Below are positions 37,291 to 51,292 of a stretch of 64,000 nt of DNA, in pieces. The translations under genes and the position numbers were made by a program. The DNA is from Calendula officinalis (lineage: Eukaryota > Streptophyta > Magnoliopsida > Asterales > Asteraceae): assembly GCA_963853835.1 (NCBI GenBank), contig OY970834.1, forward strand, positions 35,309,257 to 35,373,256, written 5' to 3'. Numbering within the stretch: the first letter of the stretch is position 1; each line of letters opens with the position of its first letter. The notes below the pieces were generated by a model. It worked only from the letters and a program-made list of their open reading frames with translations, did not search any database and was not told the origin of the DNA.

Positions 37291-38182
37291 TGTTTAATTG
37301 CCGTCTTTAAGTAATAAATAAAGGAAAGGCGCTAAAAGACAAATTTCATTGTTCACTCCATGCTAAATGTTATATAGTTAATTATCCCCAAAACCTCAAT
37401 CAAGAGCTTTGATTCTGATAAAAAGGAAGATTTTTCTTCAATCATTTCAGACACCATTTAGTGCTACACCTGCACAAGAAACACAACCACTAGAAACGAG
37501 TTTTATGACACCGGATGATGATTCGATGATGTAACCTAAAAAATTTACTAGACGTTTAAGTGGTAGAAATTGGATTACATTTGAAACTCGTGTTAAGAAT
37601 AAAACTTCATGAAAAGTGTTTCTACTGCTGGTAATGATGATAATTGATAACGATGATGATTTTGTGACATTCTTTCAGGCGATCTCTTTGCAACGGTAAG
37701 CCGATTATGATATAACACTTTTATATCGTTGTTGAACAGTTATTTTGCTCCGGTAATCCTAATTTGTCAAACAAAAACGTAACTAATCCCTAAATACTGA
37801 TAGATACAAACAAAAACGTAACTTAATACATATAAAAGCCTAGAGTATGATTTGTAATTTTTACAAATTTAGTTATTTTCAATTTTGTGTTATGTATAAA
37901 TTTTATTGAATCAAAGATGTGTATACATATATTATTAACTATGTGAAATTATAATATAAAAAAAGTTAATTTCGGGTTAAGTGGATTCATCCATGGATTG
38001 AAAATCATCATCCATATCCACTCCAATAAACATCCATATCCGCTCCACATCCGATATTCACCCATTTAACTTCATCCATATCCACTACTGGTGGATCGGA
38101 TCGGGTGGATGATCATCGGATCAGATGATCATTGCCATCCCTAGCCACAATACCTTGCAGATGTGGTCTGTGGGCCGCATAT

Positions 38183-38767
38183 TGTAACACCTCAATTTTC
38201 AAAACAACATTTAAATAACATTTAATCCAAAATACAAAGTATTGCAACGGTGTCAAATACCGGTTTTACAAAAACGAAAAGGTTTCTTGTTCGAGATTAT
38301 CAGAGTTTACAAAAACGGTGTTACAAATTATATCTTAACCATAGGATAAGGACTCTAATCATCAACACCGAGCTAATCTCAACAAGGCCTCTTCTAAACG
38401 GGCCTCCTAGATCTTCGATCCCGAACCTGAGTACATAGCAAAAACACAAACATAGTACGTGAGACAAAATTGCCTCGTGAGATACATGGGTTTTAGACCC
38501 GATAAACATTTAGTCAGATAATATCATTTAATCTTAAAATAATATTACTAAGTTTGTTTTGGGTCACTTTATCACTTTCATCATTGGGCAATGTCAAGAT
38601 AATCGGAATGCCTCCAATCTATCAAGACCATCATTTCCACGGTAATCGGAATGCCTCCAATCTACCGGGACTCATAGGTATTGGGTAATCGGAATGCCTC
38701 CAATCTACCACGAACCTTAAGGTACCGTAATAACCGGAATGCCTCCAATCTACTACGACCCTAGGGA

Positions 38768-38820
<53 letters not shown>

Positions 38821-39866
38821 CTTAACTTTCATCGTTATAGCTCCATCTTTTCTTATTCAATCATTCATTTAACCATCATACAAGCAATTCATCATATATT
38901 ACATAAATGACTAAATTACTTAAAGACTCGATAAAAATCATTTAATCATAAAAACATTTACTAGCTATGTACCCAGTTTGAAAGTTCACATGTACTCACC
39001 TTAGCCAAGTTTATCCAAAAGTTGTGTTCCTTGAACACCAATATCACTTCTCAAGATTTGAATGCCTCAAATCCACAAACCGATAACCTATTATCAAAAC
39101 CAATACAATGGTTGCATCATTTATCAATACCAACTACATAATCCAAGTCTAGTTAACTACTAGCACCATTTTCCCCAAAATTACCAAACCCTAAGTTCAT
39201 AAATCACCATATTTGGATGTATTCATAACATGACCACATTTTCCTTGTTAAAATACCATAGATCTAAGTTATTTCACTTCCATTTAATCATTCATGAACA
39301 AATCCATAACTAGGGTTTATGATTCAAGCTTCCATACTCAAATCTAAGACTTTTAACACAAGAGAGATGGAGATTTACCTTAGATCTTCAACTAGGAACA
39401 AGAATCACCAAGATTTGATGAAGATTAAGCTCCAAACGACCCTTATGCTCCAGAAATCGTTCACACACAATGAGGGGGAAAAACTAGGGTTTTATGTGTG
39501 TAATAAATGAAGATTCCCGTCTTAAATGCTGGTATCGCCCAAAGTTCGCGATCGCTACCAGAGTTCGCGACGCGAACTCTTTCCCACTCGCATAGTTCGC
39601 GATCGTTACCGGTCCGGGAACTACTTCGCGATAAATGACCCAAATCGCTGTACCGAGTTCACGATCGCCATCCATTCTTCGCGCCGCGAAGTCCTAGAGC
39701 AGCTGAGGCTGCACTTTTCCATTTATGTCTCGACCCGGTTTCGCCCATAACTTTCTCGTACGGCATCCAAACGACACGAAACCAATTCCTACATTCTTTA
39801 AACGAATTATCCTTATTTAACATATTTTTGTACAATTTATTTATTTACAAAATTCGGGTCGTTACA
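38183..39866 (-). repeat. 3' LTR of the right Gypsy element
   Basis: 1,684 bp, TGTAACACC to GTCGTTACA. It carries four GGAATGCCTCCAATCTA motifs (38600-38760), a CATCAT trinucleotide tract (38768-38820) and a CG-rich palindrome cluster (39545-39690) containing AGTTCGCG-A-CGCGAACT-type repeats. Confidence 0.92.
38768..38820. repeat. (ATC)n microsatellite
   Basis: About 17 units here against about 11 in the sister LTR (52934-52967). Confidence 0.95.
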
Positions 39867-39878
39867 ACTATCTACCCC

Positions 39879-42800
39879 TTAAGGAGATTCCGTCCTCGGA
39901 ATCTCATCATAGTTCACGAAGTTCGGGTATCTTTTCCGAATTTCATCCTTGACTTCCCAAGTCAAGTTCGGCCCAAGGGAATGCTTACACTTGACCAACA
40001 CCAACTCAATCTCTTTATTTCTAAGTTTCTTGGTCTTTGACTCTAATATGGCTTCGGGTTCTTCTATCAACCGGTTCGGGGCATCAACCCGCAATTCTTG
40101 TAACGGAATTATATTTTCAACCTCACCCACGAACTTCTTCAAATAACTTACATGAAACATATCGTGAACACCTTGAAGTTCGGGTGGAAGTTCTAACTTG
40201 AAAGCTTGCAAACCGACCCGTTTCAAAATCTTAAACGGGCCAACATACCTTGGGCTCAATTTGCCTTTCTTACCAAACCGCATTACGCCTTTCCAAGGCG
40301 ATACTTTCAACATCACCATGTCTCCAACATTCAAATCATATGGTCTCTTTTTCAAACCCGAGTAGCTTCTTTGTCGATCTTGGGCGATTTTCATATTGGT
40401 TTGGATTATCCCAATCTTTTCATTGGTCAACTTCACAATCTCGGGGCCCGTGAGTTTCGTCTCACCCGCTTCGAGCCAACACGATGGAGTCCTACATTTC
40501 CTCCCATACAACGCCTCATAAGGCGGCATCTTAACGGTCGATTGGTAACTATTATTGTAGGAGAACTCAACTAACGGTAAATGTTCATCCCATTTACCTC
40601 CAAAATCTAGCACACACGATCTTAGCATATCTTCAACCGTTTGAATAGTTCTTTCACTTTGACCATCGGTTTGCGGGTGGTAAGCCGTACTCAACCGCAA
40701 TTTCGTTCCCAACTCCTCTTGCAACGATCTCCAAAATCTCGAGGTGAACCTCGCGTCTCTATCGGACACAATTGACAACGGGACCCCATGAAGTCTTACT
40801 ACTTCATCCACATATAACTTTGCCAACTTCTCAAGTGGCATGGTTTCCCGAATTGCCAAGAATAATGCACTTTTGGTCAACCGGTCGACAATGACCCAAA
40901 TGGCGTCGTGGTTCTTGCTCGTTTTTGGCAATCCAACAATAAAATCCATTGTTATATCATCCCATTTTCCGGCCGGGATTTGCAACGATTGAGCTACCCC
41001 GTAAGGTACTTGATGCTCGGCTTTTACTTGTGCACACGTGGCACACTTAGAAATATACTTTGCCACTCTTGCTTTCATCCCGGGCCACCAATACATCTTC
41101 TTCATATCTTGATATGTTTTTGTACTTCCCGGGTGGATCGAATACTTTGACTTATGAACATCGTTTAGTAACTCTTTTCGGGTACCCCCGAACTTGGGAA
41201 CCCAAATTCGACCACCCACGGTTTTCAACCCTTGCTTGTTTTCCACAAAGTGTTGGTTCTTTCCCAAACGCTCTTGCCTTAACTCATCCTTTCCCATCAC
41301 TTCCCGTTGGGCATTCTTGATTCGTTCAACTATACTCGAGACTACTTCAATACGTGTTAGCTTTCCCTTAATCGGCTTTTCATACACCTTTCGGCTTAAG
41401 GCGTCGGCTACCACGTTGGCCTTCCCCGCATGGTAGACAATTTCACAATCATAATCTTGTATCAATTCGATCCATATTCTTTGCCTCATATTTAGGTCTT
41501 TTTGAGTGAAAACGTATTGAAGACTTTTGTGATTACAACGTACACCTTGTACCATATAAGTAGTGTCTCCATAACTTTAAAGCAAACACTATCGCCGCCA
41601 ACTCTAAATCGTGAGTCGTGTACCTTTCTTCCGCATTCTTTAGTTGTCTCGAGGCGTAAGCAATCACTTTCCCCCGTTGCATCAAAAGACAACCCAAACC
41701 TTTATGTGAAGCATCACTATACACGACGAATTCTTCCATCCCTTCGGGTAGCGTGAGAACCGGGGCGTTACACAATTTTTCTTTCAATGTGGCGAATGCT
41801 CTTTCTTGCTTTTCTCCCCACACGAACTCACTACTCTTTCGGGTCAACAATGTGAGTGGTGTCGCCACTCGAGAAAAGTCTTGAATAAATCGACGGTAAT
41901 ATCCGGCAAGGCCGAGAAAACTTCTCACTTCGGTTGGAGTTCGTGGCGGTTCCCACTTCATAACCGCTTCAATCTTCGACGGGTCAACCTTGATTCCTTC
42001 TCGCGACACAACATGACCAAGGAATTGGACTTCTCGAATCCAAAATTCACATTTTGAAAACTTAGCATACAATTTTTCTCGTTGTAGCACTTCTAACGTT
42101 TGTCTTAGATGACTCTCGTGTTCTTCTTCGGTTTTCGAATAAATAAGAATATCGTCAATAAATACGATAAGAAACTTGTCGAGGAATGGCTTGCAAACCC
42201 GATTCATAAGATCCATAAAAATGGCCGGTGCATTAGTCAACCCAAATGGCATCACCAAAAACTCGTAATGCCCATAACGTGTACGAAACGCCGTCTTCTC
42301 GGTATCTCCTTCTTTCACTCGAACTTGATGGTAACCCGATCTCAAATCAATCTTCGAGAAATAGTCGGCACCTTGAAGTTGATCAAATAATTTGTCGATT
42401 CTAGGCAATGGGTACCGGTTCTTAATAGTCATTTTGTTCAACTCTCGGTAGTCAATGCACATTCTCATTGAACCGTCTTTCTTCTTAACAAACAATACGG
42501 GCGCACCCCATGGAGACGAGCTAGGACGAATAAATCCTTTGTCGAGCAATTCTTGCAATTGGGACATCAATTCCCGCATTTCGGTGGGAGCCAATCGGTA
42601 TGGAGTACGAGCTATCGGCGTCGCTCCCGGAACTAAATCAATACGGAATTCTACTTGCCTCTCCGGTGGCAATCCCGGTAAATCGTCGGGAAATACCTCG
42701 GGAAAATCCCGAATCACCTTTACATTTTCCACCGACTGCTTCTCTTTCCTTTCATCTAATACATATGCTAAAAAGGACGAACATCCTTTGGCTAAACATT

Positions 42801-43662
42801 TCCAAGCTTTAACCGCGGTCATAAGACATGGTAGATGGTGTCGTCTCTCACCATACACATAAACTTTTTCATTGTCGGGAGTCCTAATCGAGACTATCTT
42901 CTTCCCACACAAAATCTTTGCTTGATTCTCACCCAACCAATCCATACCTATAACTATATCAAAACCCGCAATTTCCATGGGTAATAAATTCACCTTAAAC
43001 TTTCTCCCATCTATTTCCAATTCACAATTTCGACACATATGTTGAACTATGGAGGTTTTACCATCCGCAATTTCTATATCATAAATTTCATCAAGGAGTT
43101 CTAACGGCACATTCAACACCACAACAAAATCATGTGACACAAACGAATAAGTAGCACCCGAGTCAAATAAGATCCGGGCGGGAATAGAATTTACGAGTAG
43201 GGTACCTGAAACGACATCGTGGACTTCTTTGGCTTCATCTCGGGTAAGTTGGAAGGACCGTCCCTTGACCTTCGTCGGCTCCGCCTTTTTTTGAGCGGTC
43301 GACACCATGGTCTCACTTCCCTTCTTCGGGCATGCATTGCTATAGTGCCCTTTTTCATGGCACGAATAGCACTCGATTTCATCCAACGGTTTGGCCCGGC
43401 AATCCCTTGCCATATGCCCCGGTCTTCCACATTTGAAACACGACTTTGTATCCACCAAACATTCTCCTTTGTGGTCCTTGCCACACTTCTTACAAGCACC
43501 CACACTTGTTTGTTTAGAGAAGGTCGGGGTGAACTTTCCCCTCTTCACCGAACCCGAGCTCCCCTCAAACTTCCTCTTTTCAAACTTTTCAAACTTTGGC
43601 CTCTCGTTGATTCTCCTTTGGCCCACTTCCTCCACATTCTTTGCCGCACTAATAGCCTCATC
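39879..43662 (-). pseudogene. Gypsy pol and 3' part of gag: zinc knuckles, PR, RT, RNase H, integrase, chromodomain
   Basis: The 700-codon frame (43635-41533, open back to the insertion point at 43662) holds knuckles [14 protein letters not shown] (66-79) and [14 protein letters not shown] (89-102). It also holds the protease DSGA (158-161), reverse transcriptase with FIDD (492-495) and RNase H (D641 on). It ends early at a frameshift near 41545. The next 558-codon frame (41555-39879) resumes at HKSLQY, with the zinc ligands H134, H141, C171, C174 and the integrase triad D204, D265, E301 (35-residue D-E spacing). A degenerate chromodomain-like segment lies at about 498-546. All enzymatic motifs are present, so decay is recent; the frameshift falls next to the last RNase H acidic motif. 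Confidence 0.92.
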
Positions 43663-44396
43663 TAATGGTGATTTTCGGTTAAAACAAGAACCAAAACGCA
43701 GCGGAAAGATTTAATCACCATGAACGGATCTTGATATCAATCATATAATTAAACTATAAGAAAATCAAAGAGAATGGTATAAGAATTCATACCCTTGAAG
43801 CCTTTGATCTTGTTGTGGATTCGGATGGATTTGATGATGGATTGAAACCAAGTATTCAATTAGAATACCTCTAAAAGAAAGTCCACACAACACTTGCAAG
43901 AACACCAAAGGAGGATGCTAGTCCTTGATTCTTGAGAGCAAAAAGAAGGAACAAAAACACACACACTTGTGTGTGTTTTGGACGTCCAACTTATGGAGTC
44001 AAAAAGAAAACACAAAAATTTCTTAAAGTTATGTGTAGTTAAATAACAAAGTTGGTCCAAAAGGAGGAAAAGAGGGAAGGTTTTATGGAGCCATTATTTC
44101 CCTTTAATGATGCCATAAACACCCTTTAATGATTTCCAAAAATCATACTTTCATTTTGCACTCTAGTCCCTTGTTATTTGTTTCTTCTAGTTTGCTCACA
44201 ATAAAGTTTCAATATTAACAATTAATATTAAACTTATATATTATATACAAGCATGTAGCTTATATTAATATATAATGTAATTACCTTAATTACACTATAT
44301 ATCTTATGGTGTTAAGTGTTTAAGTGTGTGACCCTTTAGGCTCACAAACTACTAGCCATATAACTATATGTTATACGCGTGAAGCATATTCCAACA
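43663..44396 (-). repeat. 3' LTR of the inserted Copia
   Basis: 734 bp, no difference from 50559-51292 by eye. The 66-codon ORF repeated in both LTRs (43860-44060, 50756-50956) shows no protein resemblance. Confidence 0.92.
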
Positions 44397-45279
44397 GCTC
44401 CCACTTGCGCACGTGATAACATCAAGTAGTTATACAAGCAAAGGTTAGAGTCTAGCAACCCGCCAATGCCCCTAGAAGTACATGAGGAGTTTCATAAAAT
44501 CTTTGTTCAAAGTTTTTCGAGCAGTTATCCTTTTGTTACTGATACTATGTTGAATTTTAGACAAGGATTAATGTCAATCTAAAATTTCAACGATTCTGTT
44601 TCTCGATCTATACATTGAAGTAGATTACCAAAACCAATCAAGATTCATCTTGATTACCTTTTGGGTGTGGCCACACATACATCTATTCAAATCATCGAGG
44701 GGCCCAGTAGTATCTAATCCACATACGTGGAGGAACAAATTCTTTATTGACTACACGTGTTTGTCATATGTTTAATGACAAACCCGATAATGGTTGTTAT
44801 AGCAGCCTTATTCAGGTCAGCGTTTAACCATATCAAAGTTTGCCCCTCTACATACACAAACCAACTTGCATCTCAAGTCAGAGGATAAGTGACAAAGCCT
44901 TTGTGAGATTCACTTGTGACATAAATCCAGGAAGTGATTTCTCATAGGTTGGGTCAGTCCAGTTGTGCATCATTATGAACAACATGTGAGTTTGATTTCA
45001 TTATCCTTAGTCATACTAAGATAATGTCATCAATGCCCTCAGATTTGTCTTGATAATATTCCCATATTATTAATATGACAATGGACAATTTAGAATATAA
45101 AACACAGTAAATATTCAAGGATATAAACATGCAAATATAGAACACAGTAGATATTCATATAAAAACGATCATATCAAATATATCAATTTATTCCAATATA
45201 AACTGCTCACAGTTCCATTATCCAAATACTAAAACAGATTTACATGAAACTACTAGCTTGTCGAACTCCAATGTTCCAT
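44397..45279. other. Copia 3' untranslated region; nothing recognised
   Basis: Between the purine tract and the RNase H relic. No open frame or motif of note. Confidence 0.4.
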
Positions 45280-47540
45280 ACATATTCAAGATGTTTGGTA
45301 CAAGACATTGAGTTTGATAAAGCGTCAGCTAGTTAGTTATCTGTTTGAACATTAAGTGTACGAATTTCACATATCTCGATAAATCATTCGAATGTAGTGA
45401 ACCTTCGTAAATAGGATCTAGCGTTATCACGACCTATTTCAAAACCAACACAAGTATAGCAAGTATACTTAGTTTCAGTTCAGTATCTCCACCATGACCA
45501 AGAAACATATCTCCAGTACGTTAAAATACTTCAATGTGTTCTTAACAGCAATCCAGTGACCTCTCATGAATTCTGTTGGTATTTTCTAGTAAGGTCCCCT
45601 AAGGACGTTACATTTGGCCTAGTGCTCCTTAAAGCATACATGATGAATGCAATAGCCGATTCATAGGGGATTACATTCATCCGCTTCACCACATCAGGTG
45701 TGGAAGGTCCTTGAGTCTCACTCATGGCATACGAGGACTTCCTCGTTTGGGAGTACCACTCTAAACCATTTAGAATTTTGTCAATAAGCACTTTAACTTA
45801 AACCAATTGACCGCTTTGATCTATCATTATAGATCTTTACTTCAAGTATGTATGTCGTGTCCCTACAATCCTTCATGTCAAAACATTTTCCAAGCCAAGA
45901 TTTTCATCTTGTAGCATTGGTATATTGTTTCACATGAGTGACATGTCATCAACATGTATGACTTTGAGAAAGGACAATGCTCCCACTAGCTTTCATATAT
46001 ACACATGCTCAGTTTGGGTTTTAGGTGAAACAAACGTTTTGATTTCATCATCAACCAAATATCATAGTCATAGTACACTACTTTGGCTATAAGAATCCTA
46101 ATGTCTTTAGTAACAGGCGAGAAGGTTTCATCATTGTCAATCCAGTAGGATTGAGTGTAACCTTTTGCTACTATGAGAGATTTATAGGTGTGTATATTTT
46201 CATCCATGTCAACAGTCTTACTGTTTTGAGAAAGATCAACTAAGTTCAAAACTTGATTGTCTCTCATGGATTTTATTTTCGCATTCATAGCTTCAAGTCA
46301 TTTTTCGAATTCAAAATTAGATAATGCAACTTGATAGTTAGGGGTTCATAATGATCCTCGAAACTTGCTCCTCAGCATCGACATAAATCTATATCGTTCA
46401 GGTGCATGAAGTGTCCTTGCGGATCTATGAATGGGAACAACATCATCATGTGGTCCAAAATCTATATGTCCAGCCTCAGAATGATATTTGCTAGTGTTAC
46501 CAGAAGGTTGTGTATCTTCACTTTGAATCTTGTCAAAGTCTATAGTGCTCCCACTTGCTTTGTGAAATGAGACTGTTCTCAAGAAACTCAGCATACCGAG
46601 TAACAACCATCTGTTCTCAGTTGGGAAGTAAAATAGTAATCGAAGATATACTTGATAGATATGGGCTCAAGTTTGTTCGGCATGTCTCGTTCCACGAGAT
46701 CCTCACAACCCCAGATCCTCAAGTAAGACAAATTAGGGATTTTCCCACGCCATATCTCATATGGTGTCTTTTTAACCTTTTGGTTGGAACCATATCAAGT
46801 ATTCGAGCAGCAGACTTCAGTGCATGCCCCTCAAAAGGATAGTGTAAGAGTAGTAGGACTCATCATAGATCGCACCATGTCATACAGGGTCCGATGTCTC
46901 CTTTCAGACGCACCATTATCTTGTGGAGTGTATGAAAGAGTGAATTGTGAGACAATCTCAAGATGTGAGGGATGATCCAGAAACTCTTGACTCATGTACT
47001 TTCATCCTTAATCAGGACTGAAAGCTTTTGTTGTCTTGCTAAGTTGATTTTCTACTTTTACTTTAGAAAGCTTTGAACGATTCAAAGATTTCATGTTTAT
47101 GTCTAATCAAGTAAACATAACCATAGCGACTGATATCATTAAAGATTCCATGTTGATGTTTAATCAAGTAAACATAACCACATCGAATGATATCATCAGT
47201 GAAAGTAGGTGGCACCTTCCCTAGTCTTAGTTCTAAAAGGGCCACATACATCAGTATGTATGAGTCCAAGTAGATTTTTAGCTCTTTCGCCTACATGGGA
47301 GAAAAGCTTTCTTGTTATCTTTCCATAATATACAAGAGAGGCATTTTAAATGATTCATAATCATTTGTAAAGAAGCCCGTCGAGTTTTAGTATCAAAATG
47401 CGTTTCTTGTTTATGTGGAAAAGATGACGATGCTCTAGGTAAGTAGAATCCAAACCAATTTGGATCTTGAGTGCTACATTTGTATATAGAACTATCGTTT
47501 GAATTAGGATCATGCATATTAATTTCAAACATACTATTTA
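45280..47540 (-). pseudogene. Copia pol relic (integrase, RT and RNase H fragments)
   Basis: Fragments on the minus strand in the expected order. 47532-47063 and 46606-46346 look like integrase and its linker. 46288-45986 has reverse transcriptase words (VAKGYTQ, DETFSPVTKDIRI). 45791-45564 is the RT/RNase H connection (PSTPDVVKRMNVIPYESAI, STRPNV). The frames are separated by stops and shifts. No active-site set is complete. Confidence 0.75.
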
Positions 47541-48520
47541 CAAGGAATAGTTATAAAAAATGTTATCTTTCATAAAACAAAATATCATAATCCATTATTC
47601 AACAAACGATAAAGCTAAACAATGCATAATTGACAATTGTTCAAAACAATAATTAACGCATTAGGAAGTATAAGATCACAGCTTCCATTCATTTAGCTTT
47701 CTACTTCACATTCAATCTTGCACATTTGTGTAAATGTGAGTTCCATAACTAGTGTCATACACTCAAGATTTATCACGAAAAGTATAGAGTTCTATAATGA
47801 AGATACCTAATGTGCTAAATAGAACACATTTGTCCTTTATCAACTCTGCCACGTAGGCAGGACAATTCCTCCTTCAATGGCCAGTTTCATCGCAATGATG
47901 GCAAGAAATATCCTTTGCAGGGTGCTCCTTTTTAGCAGGTGGGGGAATCGTAGGTTTGGAAAAGTAAACTAGCTTACCCTTACCTAGACTCTTGCCTTTG
48001 TGCTTGCGGTTTACCTTCCCTGATTGCAAGAAAAGTATTGGGTAACCCTTGCTTAACCAGTTTTACCATAGCATGTTCAACGATTGTCTTCCCCATGCTA
48101 TGTACTTTTAAAACACTTTTCAAACTGGTCGTAGTCCTTGGATAGTGAGGTAAGAATCAAGCTCATTCCAAGAACTTGTGGTAAGGGTTAACCAAGACGT
48201 TCCATTGGATCAAGATAGCATTACATATTCAAGATGTAAGTGCTAACTGATTGGCCGTCCTCCTGATTGCAAGCCTGGAATGCTTTAACTGTTTTGAACA
48301 GTTCAAGTTCTGCCTTTTTGTTGAAATATCATTTTCAACTCGCTTATCATGTCATATGCTGTGAGTTCCTCGAAGTACTTTTGAATCTCGGGGTTCATGC
48401 TCACAAGCATATGAGTAGCAACTTCTTGGTGTTCGTTAAACGTTTCGGTAAAGGCTTGACGAACAGCAGCAGAATCACTGACAGGAGGTGCCTCAGGTAA
48501 GGCCTCTTATAGGTGTGTCA
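47541..48520 (-). pseudogene. Copia gag relic with zinc-knuckle trace
   Basis: Around 47875-47915 the minus strand can read a CHHCDETGH knuckle-like motif. The rest is too decayed to define a frame. Confidence 0.45.
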
Positions 48521-50558
48521 ACTTTCTCATCTCTAAGGACAATCCTTAGAATTCGATATCAGTAGATAAAGTTGATATTAGTCAGTTTCAGTTTTCAAGA
48601 ACTGATTTTTGAGTGGAGATACTTAGGTTTTGATGTTGTTGTTATCTGTATAACAACCAAAGTTCAAAAAATAGTATTTTCAATAATAATTTCTTTTAAT
48701 CAATTAACTACCCAATTAATTTTAATTAAAAGCTAAGATCCCATTGAGCTTCTATCATCGCATCAGTTGATCTGCTAGAGATGATAGATCCAATAGGTAG
48801 GTGACGATCAACAATTGCATTACAAGTGCAACTCTTAGAGGTATGGGACTTCATGGCACCTAGTGAACAAGCATCTAGGGTCAAGTGGCATGTTTGTCGC
48901 ATCTTCGCCTCGAGTCAAGGTCTCACCGTTAACTTGATTAAGTCATCCAATGTGAAATCATGTCAAAATAAATCTAGGTCTCACCGTAGTGAATAATGAC
49001 CTCGGATCTAAATTCAAACCACGTCTCACGTGAATTCAAAAATAGAAGCAAGTGATTATCAACCGATTGGACGGCGTGACTTAAATTTTAGGTATGTTTA
49101 AATTTTATTTAATAAAATTTTATTAAGATATGAATGAATCATGTACTTCATTCATATCACTTCATAAGTCGTTTAATAAACGGTAAAAACATTTAACGAT
49201 TATTAAGGTTTAAGTTTCAAATCGTATTTAAACTTAGTTTAATCTCTAAACAATTTTAGATTTAAAGGTTTAATCATCAATGATTAACGATTATTTTAAG
49301 TTTCAAATCATATTTAAACTTAGTTTAATCTCAAAACAATTTTAGATTAAAGGTTTAATCATCAATGATTAATGATTATTTTAAGTTTCAAATCATATTT
49401 AAACTTAGTTTAATCTCAAAACAATTTTAGATTAAAGGTTTAATCATCAATGATTAACTAGTAAGTATCGATGATTAAATGTTTGGATGTTTTAATGTTT
49501 GTGTCAAAAAACCGTTTTTAATTGTTTGATTTACTTGTATCTAATAGGAAAAGAAAACAACCACAAACATAAATAAAACATGCAACAAATTTTGTGCAAA
49601 CCTCGACCGATGAAATCCTAGGTTCGGTCACGTGAGTCATCACGACGGAACGAAGGGTCAAACTAGGGGACGTGCCAACATGAACCCAAACGGGCCTACA
49701 TAAACCCAATGGGCTCCCACTTGCTCCAAGACATTCTTGAGCAAGTAGAACCAAAAATTGTGAAAAAGTGTAATCTGCCAGAAAATTCCAGCAGACTTTG
49801 AAGCCCGAAAAGTCACTGAAGGAGTCTTCGTTAGTCTTCCCGGCCTTCTGGAAAATTGTAGCCCACGACTTTGCAAGCATTTTAGGCTTTTGAATCGCCC
49901 AAAACGGAGTCCGTATGCCTCTGGAAAACCTGTTTTCGTACAGCCCTCGCTTTTGTGACGGAAATTTGTTGTTTTCTTCTTTTGTCTTTAATTTTGGTCA
50001 ACAATTTACAATTAAAATAAATAAAGAAAGACAATCTATTCTATTACTTTTACATTATAAATTGCCCCAAAACATGGCACCAAAATTAAATTAACAAATA
50101 AAAATTAAACAAATTACAACAATAAAGCCAAAAAACAAGGCTTTTCCCAAATCAACCAAACAACCAAACAATCAACACATTCATTCACAAAGGTATAGGC
50201 TTTCATCGGTTTGCACAAACAAGCAACAATTGACAAGGCTTTGGCTTGGGATATGGCAAAAATACATGTTTTGCCATATCAAAAAACATAATTAAACAAG
50301 AATTCCAAGCCAAATAATCAAAAAATTCAATAAACTAGATTAACTTTTTGATTTGATTTTGTAACAAGTGACAATAGGGTTCCAAAAATACGTTATTTTA
50401 ACCCTCATAATTATACAAAACCGAAAATTAAAATAAAAACCCGTAGGGTTTAATTTTCGTCCGATCGGTTTGTTAAAAACACCAAAATCGTTTGATTTTT
50501 GCCACTTTTCACAAAATCTAGCTAATTATATGATTAATATAATGACTCGTGATACCAC
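48521..50558. other. Leader region of the inserted Copia
   Basis: A long non-coding stretch between the gag relic and the 5' LTR. The 120-codon minus ORF at 49518-49880 has no resemblance to gag. It contains the tandem repeat at 49205-49456. Confidence 0.5.
49205..49456. repeat. Three tandem units of about 85 bp
   Basis: The phrase 'taagtttcaaatc..atttaaactta' starts at 49211, 49297 and 49382. Units two and three differ at only one or two bases. Confidence 0.9.
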
Positions 50559-51292
50559 TAATGGTGATTTTCGGTTAAAACAAGAACCAAAACGCAGCGG
50601 AAAGATTTAATCACCATGAACGGATCTTGATATCAATCATATAATTAAACTATAAGAAAATCAAAGAGAATGGTATAAGAATTCATACCCTTGAAGCCTT
50701 TGATCTTGTTGTGGATTCGGATGGATTTGATGATGGATTGAAACCAAGTATTCAATTAGAATACCTCTAAAAGAAAGTCCACACAACACTTGCAAGAACA
50801 CCAAAGGAGGATGCTAGTCCTTGATTCTTGAGAGCAAAAAGAAGGAACAAAAACACACACACTTGTGTGTGTTTTGGACGTCCAACTTATGGAGTCAAAA
50901 AGAAAACACAAAAATTTCTTAAAGTTATGTGTAGTTAAATAACAAAGTTGGTCCAAAAGGAGGAAAAGAGGGAAGGTTTTATGGAGCCATTATTTCCCTT
51001 TAATGATGCCATAAACACCCTTTAATGATTTCCAAAAATCATACTTTCATTTTGCACTCTAGTCCCTTGTTATTTGTTTCTTCTAGTTTGCTCACAATAA
51101 AGTTTCAATATTAACAATTAATATTAAACTTATATATTATATACAAGCATGTAGCTTATATTAATATATAATGTAATTACCTTAATTACACTATATATCT
51201 TATGGTGTTAAGTGTTTAAGTGTGTGACCCTTTAGGCTCACAAACTACTAGCCATATAACTATATGTTATACGCGTGAAGCATATTCCAACA
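50559..51292 (-). repeat. 5' LTR of the inserted Copia
   Basis: 734 bp, the apparent identical twin of 43663-44396. Confidence 0.92.

Larger units (their letters stand above)
36201..38177. other. Intergenic region with repeat debris
   Basis: No coding homology. Apart from the small repeats listed separately, there is purine-rich sequence (36900-37200) and a 'ggatcggatcgggtggatgatc' type low-complexity stretch near 38090. Confidence 0.5.

Noticed and set aside
38590..38760. Regularly spaced GGAATGCCTCC repeats as a CRISPR-like array
   Set aside because: Units are degenerate, sit in a plant LTR, and recur in several LTRs; nothing else suggests CRISPR.
43860..44060. 66-codon ORF present twice (also 50756-50956)
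   Set aside because: Duplicated only because both copies are in LTRs; no homology.
49518..49880. 120-codon minus ORF as a Copia protein
   Set aside because: No gag or pol resemblance and it lies in the leader region.
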